The notes under the pieces: generated by a model
Seen by the model: only the letters and a program-made list of their open reading frames with translations
Database searches by the model: none
What the model was told of the DNA's origin: nothing
Assembly (NCBI GenBank): GCA_021730835.1
Contig: JAKFYP010000059.1
Location: forward strand, 1-13,161
Origin: Alphaproteobacteria bacterium
Lineage (GTDB): Bacteria > Pseudomonadota > Alphaproteobacteria > Rickettsiales > UBA998
Direction: 5' to 3'
DNA: 13,161 nt
Program-made: the position numbers and the translations under genes
Shown here: positions 5,243-12,123 of the stretch, piece by piece
Layout of the letters: each line of letters opens with the position of its first letter
Numbering within the stretch: the first letter of the stretch is position 1

Positions 5243-6707
5243 ACTGCTTCCCATCCTGATGGTATTGTGTGTCTTTGCGGTTTTGCTGGCGGGCTTTCCT
5301 GTCGCCTTCACGCTGGCGGGGGTATCGCTGATCTTCGCGCTCGGCGGATCGGCCATCGGGCTTTATAACCTCAGCTATCTCTCCGCGCTGCCCGGCACGA
5401 TTTACGGGATGATGACCAGCGATTTACTCATTGCCGTACCGTTATTCGTTTTCATGGGCGTGATGCTGGAGCGCTCCAAAATCGCTGAGGAATTGCTGGA
5501 GACAATGGCGGCGTTGTTTGGCACGATACGCGGCGGGCTTGGCATCTCGGTGCTGATCGTCGGGGCGATGCTGGCCGCCTCAACCGGCATTGTCGGCGCG
5601 ACCGTGGTGACGATGGGCCTGATCTCCCTGCCGACCATGCTCAAAAGCGGCTACAGCGCCCGGCTGGCAACGGGAACCATTTGTGCTGCCGGAACGCTCG
5701 GGCAGATAATCCCGCCTTCGGTCGTGCTGATTTTGCTGGCCGACCAGATTTCGAGTTCATGGCAGACCGCGCAGCTCAATAGCGGGATTGCCTCGCCGCA
5801 ACCGGTGACGATCTCCGATCTGTTCGTCGCGGCGCTGATTCCCGGCATCGGGCTGGTGCTGCTCTATATGCTCTGGCAGGGTATCTACGCGCTGCTTTAT
5901 CCGAAGCTCGTGCCCTGCCTGCCCGCCGATGAGCGCGAGGCGATTTTCCGCTCCGGCGTGCAGAGGCGGGTGCTCAGGGTCATGTTGCCGCCGCTACTGC
6001 TGATTGGCCTCGTACTCGGCTCGATACTCAGCGGCGTGGCCACGGCAACCGAATCCGCCGCCGTCGGCGCAATCGGCGCGATGGGCCTTTCCGCCTGCAA
6101 ACGGCAACTGAGCATGCAAAACCTCAAAGCCGTGATGGAGGAGACAACGAAGGTCAGCGCGATGGTGTTTATTATTCTCATCGGCGCATCGGTTTTCACG
6201 CTGGTCTTTCGCGGTTATGGCGGCGATACGCTGGTGCGCGACATGCTCGCGTCGCTGCCGGGCGGCCTGTTCGGGGCGATGTTCGTTACCATGCTGGTGA
6301 TGTTCCTGCTCGGGTTTTTTATTGACTTCATCCAGATTATTTTCGTCATGACGCCAATCGTCGCGCCCGTTCTGCTGGCGATGGGCGCTGACCCGATCTG
6401 GCTGGCCATCATGATGGCGGTCAATCTGCAAACCTCGTTTCTCACCCCGCCCTTCGGTTTCGCCCTGTTTTATTTGCGCGGTGTCGCCCCAAGGGAAGTG
6501 AAAACCTCGGATATTTACCGGGGAATCGTTCCGTTCGTCGGCTTGCAGATAGCGATGCTGATATTGCTTTGCGTCTTCCCGGCGCTGGCAACGCATCTGC
6601 CCAAACGCTTCTACGGCACGGATTTCACCGGGATTGTCAGGCAAAACGCAGCAATAGCGCCCGCAGCGCCCGATGAGGATGCCCCAAGCTGGGCCATCGA
6701 CTTTTAG
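5235..6707 (+). CDS. dctM: TRAP transporter large membrane subunit (DctM family)
   Basis: This is the transport subunit of the TRAP system (ion-transporter superfamily, inner membrane). The protein is 490 residues and almost entirely hydrophobic, with conserved segments ASTGIVGATVVTMGLISLP (115-133), GTLGQIIPPSV (153-163), GVATATESAAVGAIGA (267-282), DFIQIIFVMTPIVAPV (364-379) and NLQTSFLTPPFGFALFYLRG (397-416). It is longer than the roughly 430 residues of classical DctM, with extra sequence near 173-195 (QISSSWQTAQLNSG) and a polar Ala/Pro/Asp tail after 460. That form is seen in the subfamily annotated for mannitol/chloroaromatic-type TRAP systems; this is from memory. AGGAG (5225-5229) lies 5 nt before the start. 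No DctP-type binding protein gene lies in the window, so the solute receptor must be elsewhere. Confidence 0.95.
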   Translation: MTELLPILMVLCVFAVLLAGFPVAFTLAGVSLIFALGGSAIGLYNLSYLSALPGTIYGMMTSDLLIAVPLFVFMGVMLERSKIAEELLETMAALFGTIRGGLGISVLIVGAMLAASTGIVGATVVTMGLISLPTMLKSGYSARLATGTICAAGTLGQIIPPSVVLILLADQISSSWQTAQLNSGIASPQPVTISDLFVAALIPGIGLVLLYMLWQGIYALLYPKLVPCLPADEREAIFRSGVQRRVLRVMLPPLLLIGLVLGSILSGVATATESAAVGAIGAMGLSACKRQLSMQNLKAVMEETTKVSAMVFIILIGASVFTLVFRGYGGDTLVRDMLASLPGGLFGAMFVTMLVMFLLGFFIDFIQIIFVMTPIVAPVLLAMGADPIWLAIMMAVNLQTSFLTPPFGFALFYLRGVAPREVKTSDIYRGIVPFVGLQIAMLILLCVFPALATHLPKRFYGTDFTGIVRQNAAIAPAAPDEDAPSWAIDF

Positions 6708-6718
6708 GCCTTTTTTTC
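6689..6718 (+). terminator. Weak terminator candidate after dctM
   Basis: A GGCC within the last codons of dctM can pair with GGCC just after its stop codon, followed by seven T residues. The stem is only 4 bp. A 7-bp AT-rich inverted repeat (ATCATTT at 6720-6726 with AAATGAT at 6738-6744) lies just beyond, without its own T-run. The T-run is the only strong element. Confidence 0.25.
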
Positions 6719-6757
6719 GATCATTTTTGCGTTTGAGAAATGATGGGCAGATTACGG

Positions 6758-7531
6758 CTAAGATTCCTGTTCATCTTTCTTTTCAGGCATCGGGCCGGGT
6801 TTTGCTTTTTTCCGGCTGCGTTTAAGCTCAACCATTGAGGTGAAATAGCCTTGTGGCGATTCTTTTTCCGGTGTTTCGTCTTCCATCTGGCGCGGCGGGA
6901 GTTTCGTTCCCTCGAAGGTGTTGTTCTCGCATGTAATGATGAAGCCGCCGCTGTCTCCGGCCACTTTGATTTCCAGCACGAATTTCTGAACCGGTGCACG
7001 GCCTTCCTCGGCGCGGCTGTAGATCATCAGGTACAGTTTGTTGGTCAGGGGAATGCTGGTCTCGGGAAATTCTTCGTGCAATACCCGGATTTCCTCCTGC
7101 GCCGCTTCAATCGTCCGGTAGATTTTCCCCTTTTTAACGTTGCGCAATACGGGATGCCCCCAGTTGGGATGTCGTTGCGGGCAGCGCTTGCGCTGGGGAT
7201 GGAATTTCAGATCAGATTCAATTTTCCGGGCTGACAGGGTATATTTTCCATCTTCCAGCGATTTGATGTGCACCAGCGCAAAATGGCCGATGAACCCTTT
7301 TTTTTCCTCTTCCGGCATCGTGGCGTAGCCGCGTATCCACAGGGTGAGCGATTTACTTTCCGCTTCCTGCGGATGCTGACGTGACAGGATATATTGCACG
7401 CGCAGCGCCTCCAGCCGGTCAATGGCCTTCTCTTCACCGGGAAACACGAAGTTTTCCTCCAGAATCGCCCTGATTAGCGGGCTTCTGGTTGAGGCGTAAC
7501 GCTTCTTGTTGTTTTTATGCTCGGTCATCAT
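6758..7531 (-). CDS. Unrecognised 257-residue soluble protein
   Basis: I do not recognise a family. The start is taken at the first of two adjacent ATG codons (7531), with AGG about 6-8 nt upstream; an upstream in-frame start at 7696 would overlap the divergent TVP38 gene. The protein has no signal peptide or membrane helix. Residues 1-60 are charged and helical. Residues 60-200 look like a folded alpha/beta domain (SLTLWIRGYATMPEEE, KLYLMIYSRAEEGR, KFVLEIKVAGDSGGFIITCE). The last 50 residues are Lys/Pro/Glu-rich and probably disordered. A Cys/His/Arg-rich patch at about 111-126 (HPQRKRCPQRHPNWGH) might bind metal or nucleic acid, but a single cysteine makes a zinc finger unlikely. Codon use and frame length support a real gene. 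Confidence 0.75.
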   Translation of the reverse strand: MMTEHKNNKKRYASTRSPLIRAILEENFVFPGEEKAIDRLEALRVQYILSRQHPQEAESKSLTLWIRGYATMPEEEKKGFIGHFALVHIKSLEDGKYTLSARKIESDLKFHPQRKRCPQRHPNWGHPVLRNVKKGKIYRTIEAAQEEIRVLHEEFPETSIPLTNKLYLMIYSRAEEGRAPVQKFVLEIKVAGDSGGFIITCENNTFEGTKLPPRQMEDETPEKESPQGYFTSMVELKRSRKKAKPGPMPEKKDEQES

Positions 7532-7636
7532 TACAACCTGATTGGCCAGTGGTGAGTATAGGCTGACAAACACTAAGTGAATGTTAACGCACGGGCTCGC
7601 CGGATTAAGGCACGGATAGGGCGCAAGGTCAATACA

Positions 7637-8383
7637 ATGCCGGAAACCAATGAAAATAAGCCGCCTGAATCGGGGGCTGTGCCACGCCGAAAGCACGGGA
7701 TTTCCTCTCTCGCAGGCAAGGGAATGCTACTGGCGATAATAATCGGGGCTGTCGCCGCTTTTTTTATCTTCGATTTGAGGCAATACGTTAACCTTGAGGC
7801 GCTCCGGCAATGGCAGGTATCGCTTGCTTCGTACCGGCAGGCGCATGGGGCGCTGGTGCTGGCCGGGTTTTTTGCGACATATTTGGCAGTCGCGGCGCTA
7901 TCGCTGCCGGGCGCGGCCATTCTGACGCTTGGTGCGGGGGCCATATTCGGGCTGACTACCGGCACGCTGATGGTTTCATTTGCCAGCAGCATCGGCGCGA
8001 CGCTGGCTTTCCTGATGGCGCGCTACGTACTTGGTCATTCATTGCAGCGCAAGTATGGCGACCGGCTGGAGAAGATCAATCGGGGGCTGGAGAAAGACGG
8101 CGCATTCTACCTCTTTGCTATCCGGCTTGTTCCGGTATTCCCGTTTTTCGTCGTCAACCTGCTGATGGGGCTGACCCGCATGAAACCCCTGACCTTCTAT
8201 TGGGTCAGTCAACTGGGGATGCTTCCCGGCACGCTAGCGTATGTCTATGCAGGCACGCAACTGGCGAAAATTGAAAATACGAGGGATATTCTCTCGCCGG
8301 GATTGATTGCCGCGTTTATAGTATTGGGGTTGTTGCCACTGGTGATGAAAAAACTTGTCGCAATACTGCGGAGGGGACGCTGA
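7637..8383 (+). CDS. TVP38/TMEM64 family membrane protein (DedA superfamily)
   Basis: The 248-residue inner-membrane protein carries the SNARE-associated / VTT domain. Hydrophobic segments lie at about 28-46, 72-90, 93-127, 158-180, 187-207 and 221-240. Family motifs are SLPGAAILTLGAGAIFG (89-105), the re-entrant-loop arginine in FAIRLVPVFPFFVVN (160-174) and SQLGMLPGTLAYVYAGTQL (191-209). Related proteins are lipid scramblases or flippases; the bacterial substrate is not established here. The ATG at 7637 has AAGG about 10 nt upstream. An in-frame ATG at 7577 would add 20 Arg-rich residues and cannot be excluded. It ends 2 bp before the oxidoreductase, with which it forms an operon, a pairing I recall from other Proteobacteria. 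Confidence 0.88.
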   Translation: MPETNENKPPESGAVPRRKHGISSLAGKGMLLAIIIGAVAAFFIFDLRQYVNLEALRQWQVSLASYRQAHGALVLAGFFATYLAVAALSLPGAAILTLGAGAIFGLTTGTLMVSFASSIGATLAFLMARYVLGHSLQRKYGDRLEKINRGLEKDGAFYLFAIRLVPVFPFFVVNLLMGLTRMKPLTFYWVSQLGMLPGTLAYVYAGTQLAKIENTRDILSPGLIAAFIVLGLLPLVMKKLVAILRRGR

Positions 8384-8385
8384 AT

Positions 8386-9819
8386 ATGAAATACGACTAT
8401 AACGTCATTGTTATCGGGGCGGGGGCGGCGGGCTTGTCGAGCGCCTACCTTGCGGCGGCGCTCAAAGCGAAGGTTGCGCTGATTGAGCGGCATGCGATGG
8501 GCGGCGATTGCCTCAATACGGGGTGCGTGCCGAGCAAGGCGCTGATTGCGTCGGCTAAGGCGGCGCACCATATGCGCCATGCCGGGAAATATGGATTTAG
8601 CCCGGTAACGCCGCAATTCGATTTCGCCGATGTTATGGCCCGGGTGCATGCGAAAATCGCCGCCATCGCGCCGCATGACTCAGTGGAGCGCTATAGCGGC
8701 CTCGGGGTGGATTGCATCCGGGGCGAGGCGTTTATCCGTGATCCGCATATGGTTGAGGTCGGCGGGCGCAAGCTGAGTACCCGCTATATCATCGTGGCGA
8801 CCGGGGCAAAGCCGCTGGTTCCGAATATTCCGGGGCTGGAAGGGGTGACATTTTATACCAGCGATACGATATGGAATCTGCGTGAATTGCCTAAACGGCT
8901 GGCGGTGCTGGGTGGCGGGCCGATCGGCTGCGAGCTGGCACAGGCGTTTGCGCGGCTGGGCGCGGAAGTTTCGGTGATTGAAATTGCGCCGCGCCTGTTA
9001 ATCAAAGAAGATCCGGAAATCTCCCGGCTTATGGAAGTACGCTTCGCGGCGGAGGGTATCGCGGTGCATACCGGCACGCGGGCGGTGGAAGCACGTCACG
9101 ATAAGAAAGGCCAGTATCTGATCTGCGAGCAGGGAGAAAAGAGCGTTGAGTTGCCGTTCGACACCCTGTTGCTGGCGCTGGGGCGCAAAGCCAATGTCAC
9201 CGGTTTCGGGCTGGAGGAGCTTGGGGTGCGTTTGCGGGAAAACCAGACGGTTGAGGCTGATGCTTATCTGCGGACGAATATCAAAAACATACTCGTTTGC
9301 GGAGATGTAACCGGCCCATTTCAGTTTACCCATAGCGCCTCGCATCAGGCATGGTATTGCATCGCCAACAGCCTGTTTTCTCCGCTATACCGCAGTAAAG
9401 CCGATTACAGTGCCTTGCCGTGGTGTACCTATACCGATCCCGAAATTGCCCGTGTCGGCGTCAATGAACAGGACGCGCAGGCCAAAGGAATTGCCTATGA
9501 GGTGACGACTTACCCGCTGGACGATCTCGACCGGGCGATTGCCGAGGATGCAACGGAAGGCTTCGTCAGGGTGCTGACGAAACCGGGAAAAGACCGAATC
9601 CTGGGGGTAACTATCGCCGGAGACAGAGCGGGAGACCTGATGCCGGAATTCGTGCTGGCCATGCGCAAAGGGATGGGGCTTGGGAGTATTTTAGGCACGA
9701 TCCATAGCTACCCGACCTTTGCCGAGGCCAATAAATACGCCGCCGGGAAATGGAAGCGCGAGCATGCCCCGCTATGGGCGCTGCGGTTACTGACGAAATA
9801 CCATCGCTGGCGGCGATAG
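8386..9819 (+). CDS. FAD-dependent pyridine nucleotide-disulfide oxidoreductase (mercuric reductase-like)
   Basis: The 477-residue flavoprotein belongs to the class I disulfide reductases. It has an FAD-binding GAGAAG (11-16), the redox-active GGDCLNTGCVPSK (C42 and C47), a second ATG-type motif near 138-140, the NAD(P)-binding GGGPIGCE (176-183), a second FAD motif ILVCGDVTG (302-310), and the C-terminal interface motif HSYPTFAEAN (440-449), where H440 is the expected acid/base. It lacks the N-terminal metal-binding domain and the C-terminal cysteine pair of true MerA, and lacks the HPT motif typical of lipoamide dehydrogenase, so the substrate is unknown. GGAGGGG (8370-8376) lies 9 nt before the start. 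Its coupling to the TVP38 membrane protein suggests a membrane-linked redox role. Confidence 0.92.
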   Translation: MKYDYNVIVIGAGAAGLSSAYLAAALKAKVALIERHAMGGDCLNTGCVPSKALIASAKAAHHMRHAGKYGFSPVTPQFDFADVMARVHAKIAAIAPHDSVERYSGLGVDCIRGEAFIRDPHMVEVGGRKLSTRYIIVATGAKPLVPNIPGLEGVTFYTSDTIWNLRELPKRLAVLGGGPIGCELAQAFARLGAEVSVIEIAPRLLIKEDPEISRLMEVRFAAEGIAVHTGTRAVEARHDKKGQYLICEQGEKSVELPFDTLLLALGRKANVTGFGLEELGVRLRENQTVEADAYLRTNIKNILVCGDVTGPFQFTHSASHQAWYCIANSLFSPLYRSKADYSALPWCTYTDPEIARVGVNEQDAQAKGIAYEVTTYPLDDLDRAIAEDATEGFVRVLTKPGKDRILGVTIAGDRAGDLMPEFVLAMRKGMGLGSILGTIHSYPTFAEANKYAAGKWKREHAPLWALRLLTKYHRWRR

Positions 9820-9828
9820 GAAAGTGAG

Positions 9829-9856
9829 CATAGGCCATAGGCGGCAGGCAACAGGC
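9829..9856 (+). repeat. Four tandem heptamers (CATAGGC-like)
   Basis: CATAGGC, CATAGGC, GGCAGGC and AACAGGC follow one another without gaps, directly followed by seven T residues (9857-9863). The first two units are identical and all four end in AGGC. They begin 10 bp after the oxidoreductase stop codon. This may be a short tandem repeat that can vary in copy number; I see no hairpin that would make it a terminator. Confidence 0.55.
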
Positions 9857-10010
9857 TTTTTTTCCTCCTTGAGAGGAGAGGATTTGAGTTAGAGAATACC
9901 AGTCTGATCCACACAGCGGGCCGGAGGAACTGATGGTGATTGCCTATGCCTGAGCGTTTGCCATTGGGAAACTGGCTTCAATCTCGCCAACCAAAAACCA
10001 CGGCTATAGG

Positions 10011-10036
10011 GTATGCCCCTTACGATGGGGGCATAC
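10011..10036. repeat. 9-bp perfect hairpin GTATGCCCC/GGGGCATAC
   Basis: GTATGCCCC (10011-10019) pairs exactly with GGGGCATAC (10028-10036) around an 8-nt loop. It is one of the most stable stems in the window. No T-run follows on either strand, so a Rho-independent terminator is unlikely; a structured RNA element or operator are alternatives. Confidence 0.55.
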
Positions 10037-10281
10037 ATCCTGACTCAGACCACACAATACACGAAAAATATGCAACCTTTTGACAATAGTGCCTAATAAT
10101 ATGGTCGAACAGAGCACCTCAAAAGAGGACTCATTACCGTTTGATAATCTTTGTAACGTATGGACCGGTCATCGTTATCGTTACATTGTTGCCTTTTGAT
10201 TCGGAAATACTACAAAATGTAAGATTCATCTGGTATAACCTCGCAAGACGATTGCAGCGTGCGTTGCAGCGGAATGATATA

Positions 10282-10353
10282 GCCCGCGACGGCGGGCGCG
10301 CCACCTATGCGGCGTAGAGTTTATGCACAAGCATAAACTCTATCAGCTATACC
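10282..10353 (+). repeat. Dispersed structured repeat, copy B
   Basis: This unit matches copy A (2099-2170) at the same length. Its main stem is longer: AGAGTTTATGC (10317-10327) pairs perfectly with GCATAAACTCT (10332-10342) around ACAA. The first stem CCCGC/GCGGG is fully paired here. Relative to copy A, one stem pair has changed from G-C to A-T on both arms and an inner T-G wobble is C-G, so pairing is kept while sequence drifts. It ends 118 bp before the ATPase start codon. Confidence 0.75.
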
Positions 10354-10390
10354 AATTCACTTTCTATCGAGCATCATGGAAAGTGAATTG
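10353..10390. promoter_or_regulatory. 12-bp perfect inverted repeat upstream of the ATPase gene
   Basis: CAATTCACTTTC (10353-10364) and its exact complement GAAAGTGAATTG (10379-10390) flank a 14-nt centre. The left arm begins at the last base of repeat copy B. The size suits an operator for a dimeric regulator or a hairpin in the leader RNA. Role is inferred. Confidence 0.45.
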
Positions 10391-10429
10391 ACAAGCGCGA
10401 CCCGTGCGCCGTGTCTCATGGCGCGTAAC

Positions 10430-10454
10430 CACGATCAATACGTCACTGATCGTG
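10430..10454. promoter_or_regulatory. 8-bp inverted repeat CACGATCA/TGATCGTG in the leader
   Basis: CACGATCA (10430-10437) and TGATCGTG (10447-10454) are exact complements around a 9-nt centre and lie 17 bp before the ATG at 10472. In RNA this hairpin would sit close to the ribosome-binding region (GGA at 10459-10461), which would permit translational control; as DNA it could be an operator. Confidence 0.4.
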
Positions 10455-10471
10455 AAATGGAATGAGTCATT

Positions 10472-12118
10472 ATGAACGATACAGCTACCCCTGAAAATCC
10501 GCTGGCCGTCAGCCTCCGGCGCGAACTGGAGCTGATCTGGGCGGCGCACAGGGCCGTCGGGCTGGAAGGCTATATGGCCGTCTTCACCCCGCCGACGCAG
10601 GAAATCTGGCGCACACAGCAGACCGGGCTGCATATATGGTTTAACGCGCAGGAAATCCAGAGCGCCATTGATGCTGTTCTTACGCATTACAATAACGGTA
10701 AACTGCCCAACTCACCGCTGTTGCTCAATCCGGTGGTGCACGAGAAAACTACGGAAGGAACCTACAGGCCGCTGGGTAGCGGCGTCTGCTGGGCCAGCGC
10801 CTTCGCGCTCGGCATTGCACGCATGAATAACGATATGGCGGCGCGCATCACCGGACTTGGCGTGCTCAACGCCCCGATCACCCGCGGCGATGAGAAAGGC
10901 ATGGGCATCAAAATGCTGGGCCTTGCCGCCCGCACGCTTGAAGTAAAGGAAAACGGCACGGTTGAGGGGTGCCGGGAGCTATACGATCTGGTCAATCAGA
11001 GTAGCGATCTGTACTGGCCCTATTATCTCCTCTCAGGCATCAACTATCTTTGTACGCACGGGATATTCGGCCAGCAGCATTTCGACGATTTGTTGCCGCA
11101 AGGCGCGAAAGAACTGCCGCCCGAGAACATTGCCGCCGGGCATCGGTGCGATATTCAAAAGATTAAGGAGGCGCATCAATGCTGGGAGGCCTATGACCGC
11201 CAGCATTCGCTTTATATGCGCTTCGGGCGGGATCCGAAAGATATTCCGCAAAACAACCGCTTCTTCGACCTGTGTGCCCGTGATCTTTATTTATTCGATC
11301 GTACCGGCCCGATGCGCGAGGTCGGCGCGGAAGATGCGTTTGAATTCATTGTCAACGGCTGGATACCGCGGGGCGCTGTCACCCTCATCGCCGCGCCCGG
11401 CGGAACCGGGAAAAGTAGCCTCGCGCACCATCTCTGCGTGCTGGCGGCAATGGATTTGAAGCCGGGTGACGAGGAACCGGTCTGGCTGGGGCAAAGCCTC
11501 AACCGGGAATATTGCAAGGGCATCTGCGTCTATTTCTCGGGCGAGGACGGCCCGGCGATTATCAATGCCCGCGCCGAGTTGTTCGATCCTGAAAAACGCG
11601 CCATTCGTATCCAGTTCCACCGCACGGAATTCATGGATCGGGAGCAGAGCTTCGCGCAATATCTGACCGAATTGCGCAAGATGCCCGATGTGCCGATCGT
11701 CGTTGTCGATCCCGCACGAAAATACCTTGTCGGCGATGAAAACGATGCCGAGGTGGTCAGTGAGTTTTTCGAGGCCATCGAAGAATTCGCCATCCGCAAG
11801 CGTTCAGCCGTGGTGGTGGTGCATCACCTGCAAAAAGGCGCCAAACCGGCAACCCCGGCGGAATGCCTTGATGAACTGCGCGGCTCACAGGTCTTTATTG
11901 ACCGGCCCCGCGTGGTAATCGGCATGTGCCGCGACGATAAATACACCGTGGTCGGGCTGGCGAAAAACAATATTCCGCCGAATCTCGGCATGGTAACGGA
12001 AGACCGCGTATTCGCCCGCAACCCGGAGAATCTGCAACTGGTATGGCTGCCGGGTGAGGCTGGCGTGCGCCGCAAAACCCTGACGCCGGAAGAACTCGAG
12101 GCATTGCAGGAAAGCTGA
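10472..12118 (+). CDS. RepA-type AAA ATPase with unrecognised N-terminal domain
   Basis: The 548-residue protein has a C-terminal RecA-like ATPase of the AAA_25/RepA helicase type. Walker A is APGGTGKSS (308-316), and a hydrophobic strand ending in D413 (VPIVVVDPARKYL) is Walker B. HHLQKG (451-456) and ELRGSQVFIDRPR (468-480) match the conserved segments that follow in plasmid RepA-like hexameric helicases. Residues 1-290 match nothing I recognise. They contain a W-rich segment (GLHIWFNAQEIQSAIDAVL, 52-70), a GSGVCWASAFALGIARMNND stretch (102-121) and several cysteines, without a primase or zinc-binding pattern. GC content matches the core genes, so no sign of recent transfer is seen, although such ATPases are common in plasmids, phages and integrated elements. 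It runs convergent to infC with only 5 bp between stops. An ATP-dependent DNA-binding role is likely but unproven. Confidence 0.8.
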   Translation: MNDTATPENPLAVSLRRELELIWAAHRAVGLEGYMAVFTPPTQEIWRTQQTGLHIWFNAQEIQSAIDAVLTHYNNGKLPNSPLLLNPVVHEKTTEGTYRPLGSGVCWASAFALGIARMNNDMAARITGLGVLNAPITRGDEKGMGIKMLGLAARTLEVKENGTVEGCRELYDLVNQSSDLYWPYYLLSGINYLCTHGIFGQQHFDDLLPQGAKELPPENIAAGHRCDIQKIKEAHQCWEAYDRQHSLYMRFGRDPKDIPQNNRFFDLCARDLYLFDRTGPMREVGAEDAFEFIVNGWIPRGAVTLIAAPGGTGKSSLAHHLCVLAAMDLKPGDEEPVWLGQSLNREYCKGICVYFSGEDGPAIINARAELFDPEKRAIRIQFHRTEFMDREQSFAQYLTELRKMPDVPIVVVDPARKYLVGDENDAEVVSEFFEAIEEFAIRKRSAVVVVHHLQKGAKPATPAECLDELRGSQVFIDRPRVVIGMCRDDKYTVVGLAKNNIPPNLGMVTEDRVFARNPENLQLVWLPGEAGVRRKTLTPEELEALQES

Positions 12119-12123
12119 CGGGC

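Larger units (their letters stand above)
9820..10471. other. 650-bp non-coding region before the RepA-type ATPase gene
   Basis: No gene of normal size is present. In order it holds the heptamer repeats, a strong hairpin at 10011-10036, an AT-rich stretch (10040-10240) with the palindrome GACCGGTC (10163-10170) flanked by TGTAACG (10152-10158) and CGTTACA (10179-10185), and an extended -10 like TGGTATAAC (10231-10239). Then come two TTGCAGCG direct repeats (10252-10259, 10264-10271), the dispersed repeat copy B, and two further inverted repeats. Two tiny open frames, 45 codons at 9946-10083 and 32 codons at 10101-10199, lack well-placed ribosome sites. The density of structure suggests regulatory DNA or a small RNA. 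Confidence 0.5.

Noticed and set aside
4694..5356. Long minus-strand open frame of 220 codons opposite dctQ
   Set aside because: It mirrors the GC-rich third positions of dctQ and dctM, has a His/Arg/Gln-rich composition and no domain or ribosome site.
5994..6644. Minus-strand open frame of 216 codons inside dctM
   Set aside because: It is the antisense of a strongly supported membrane protein gene and shows low-complexity His/Gln/Arg composition.
8386..9819. Calling the flavoprotein mercuric reductase or lipoamide dehydrogenase
   Set aside because: It lacks the C-terminal vicinal cysteines and the N-terminal metal domain of MerA, and no mer genes are nearby; the C-terminal motif HSYPTFAE is not the HPT motif of lipoamide dehydrogenase.
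10080..10105. Promoter from TTGACA at 10080-10085 and TAATAT at 10097-10102
   Set aside because: The spacer is only 11 nt; no acceptable -10 lies at 16-18 nt.
10472..12118. Calling this gene a primase or the replicative helicase DnaB
   Set aside because: No zinc-binding or TOPRIM motif is visible and the motifs after Walker B fit the RepA/AAA_25 type, not DnaB.
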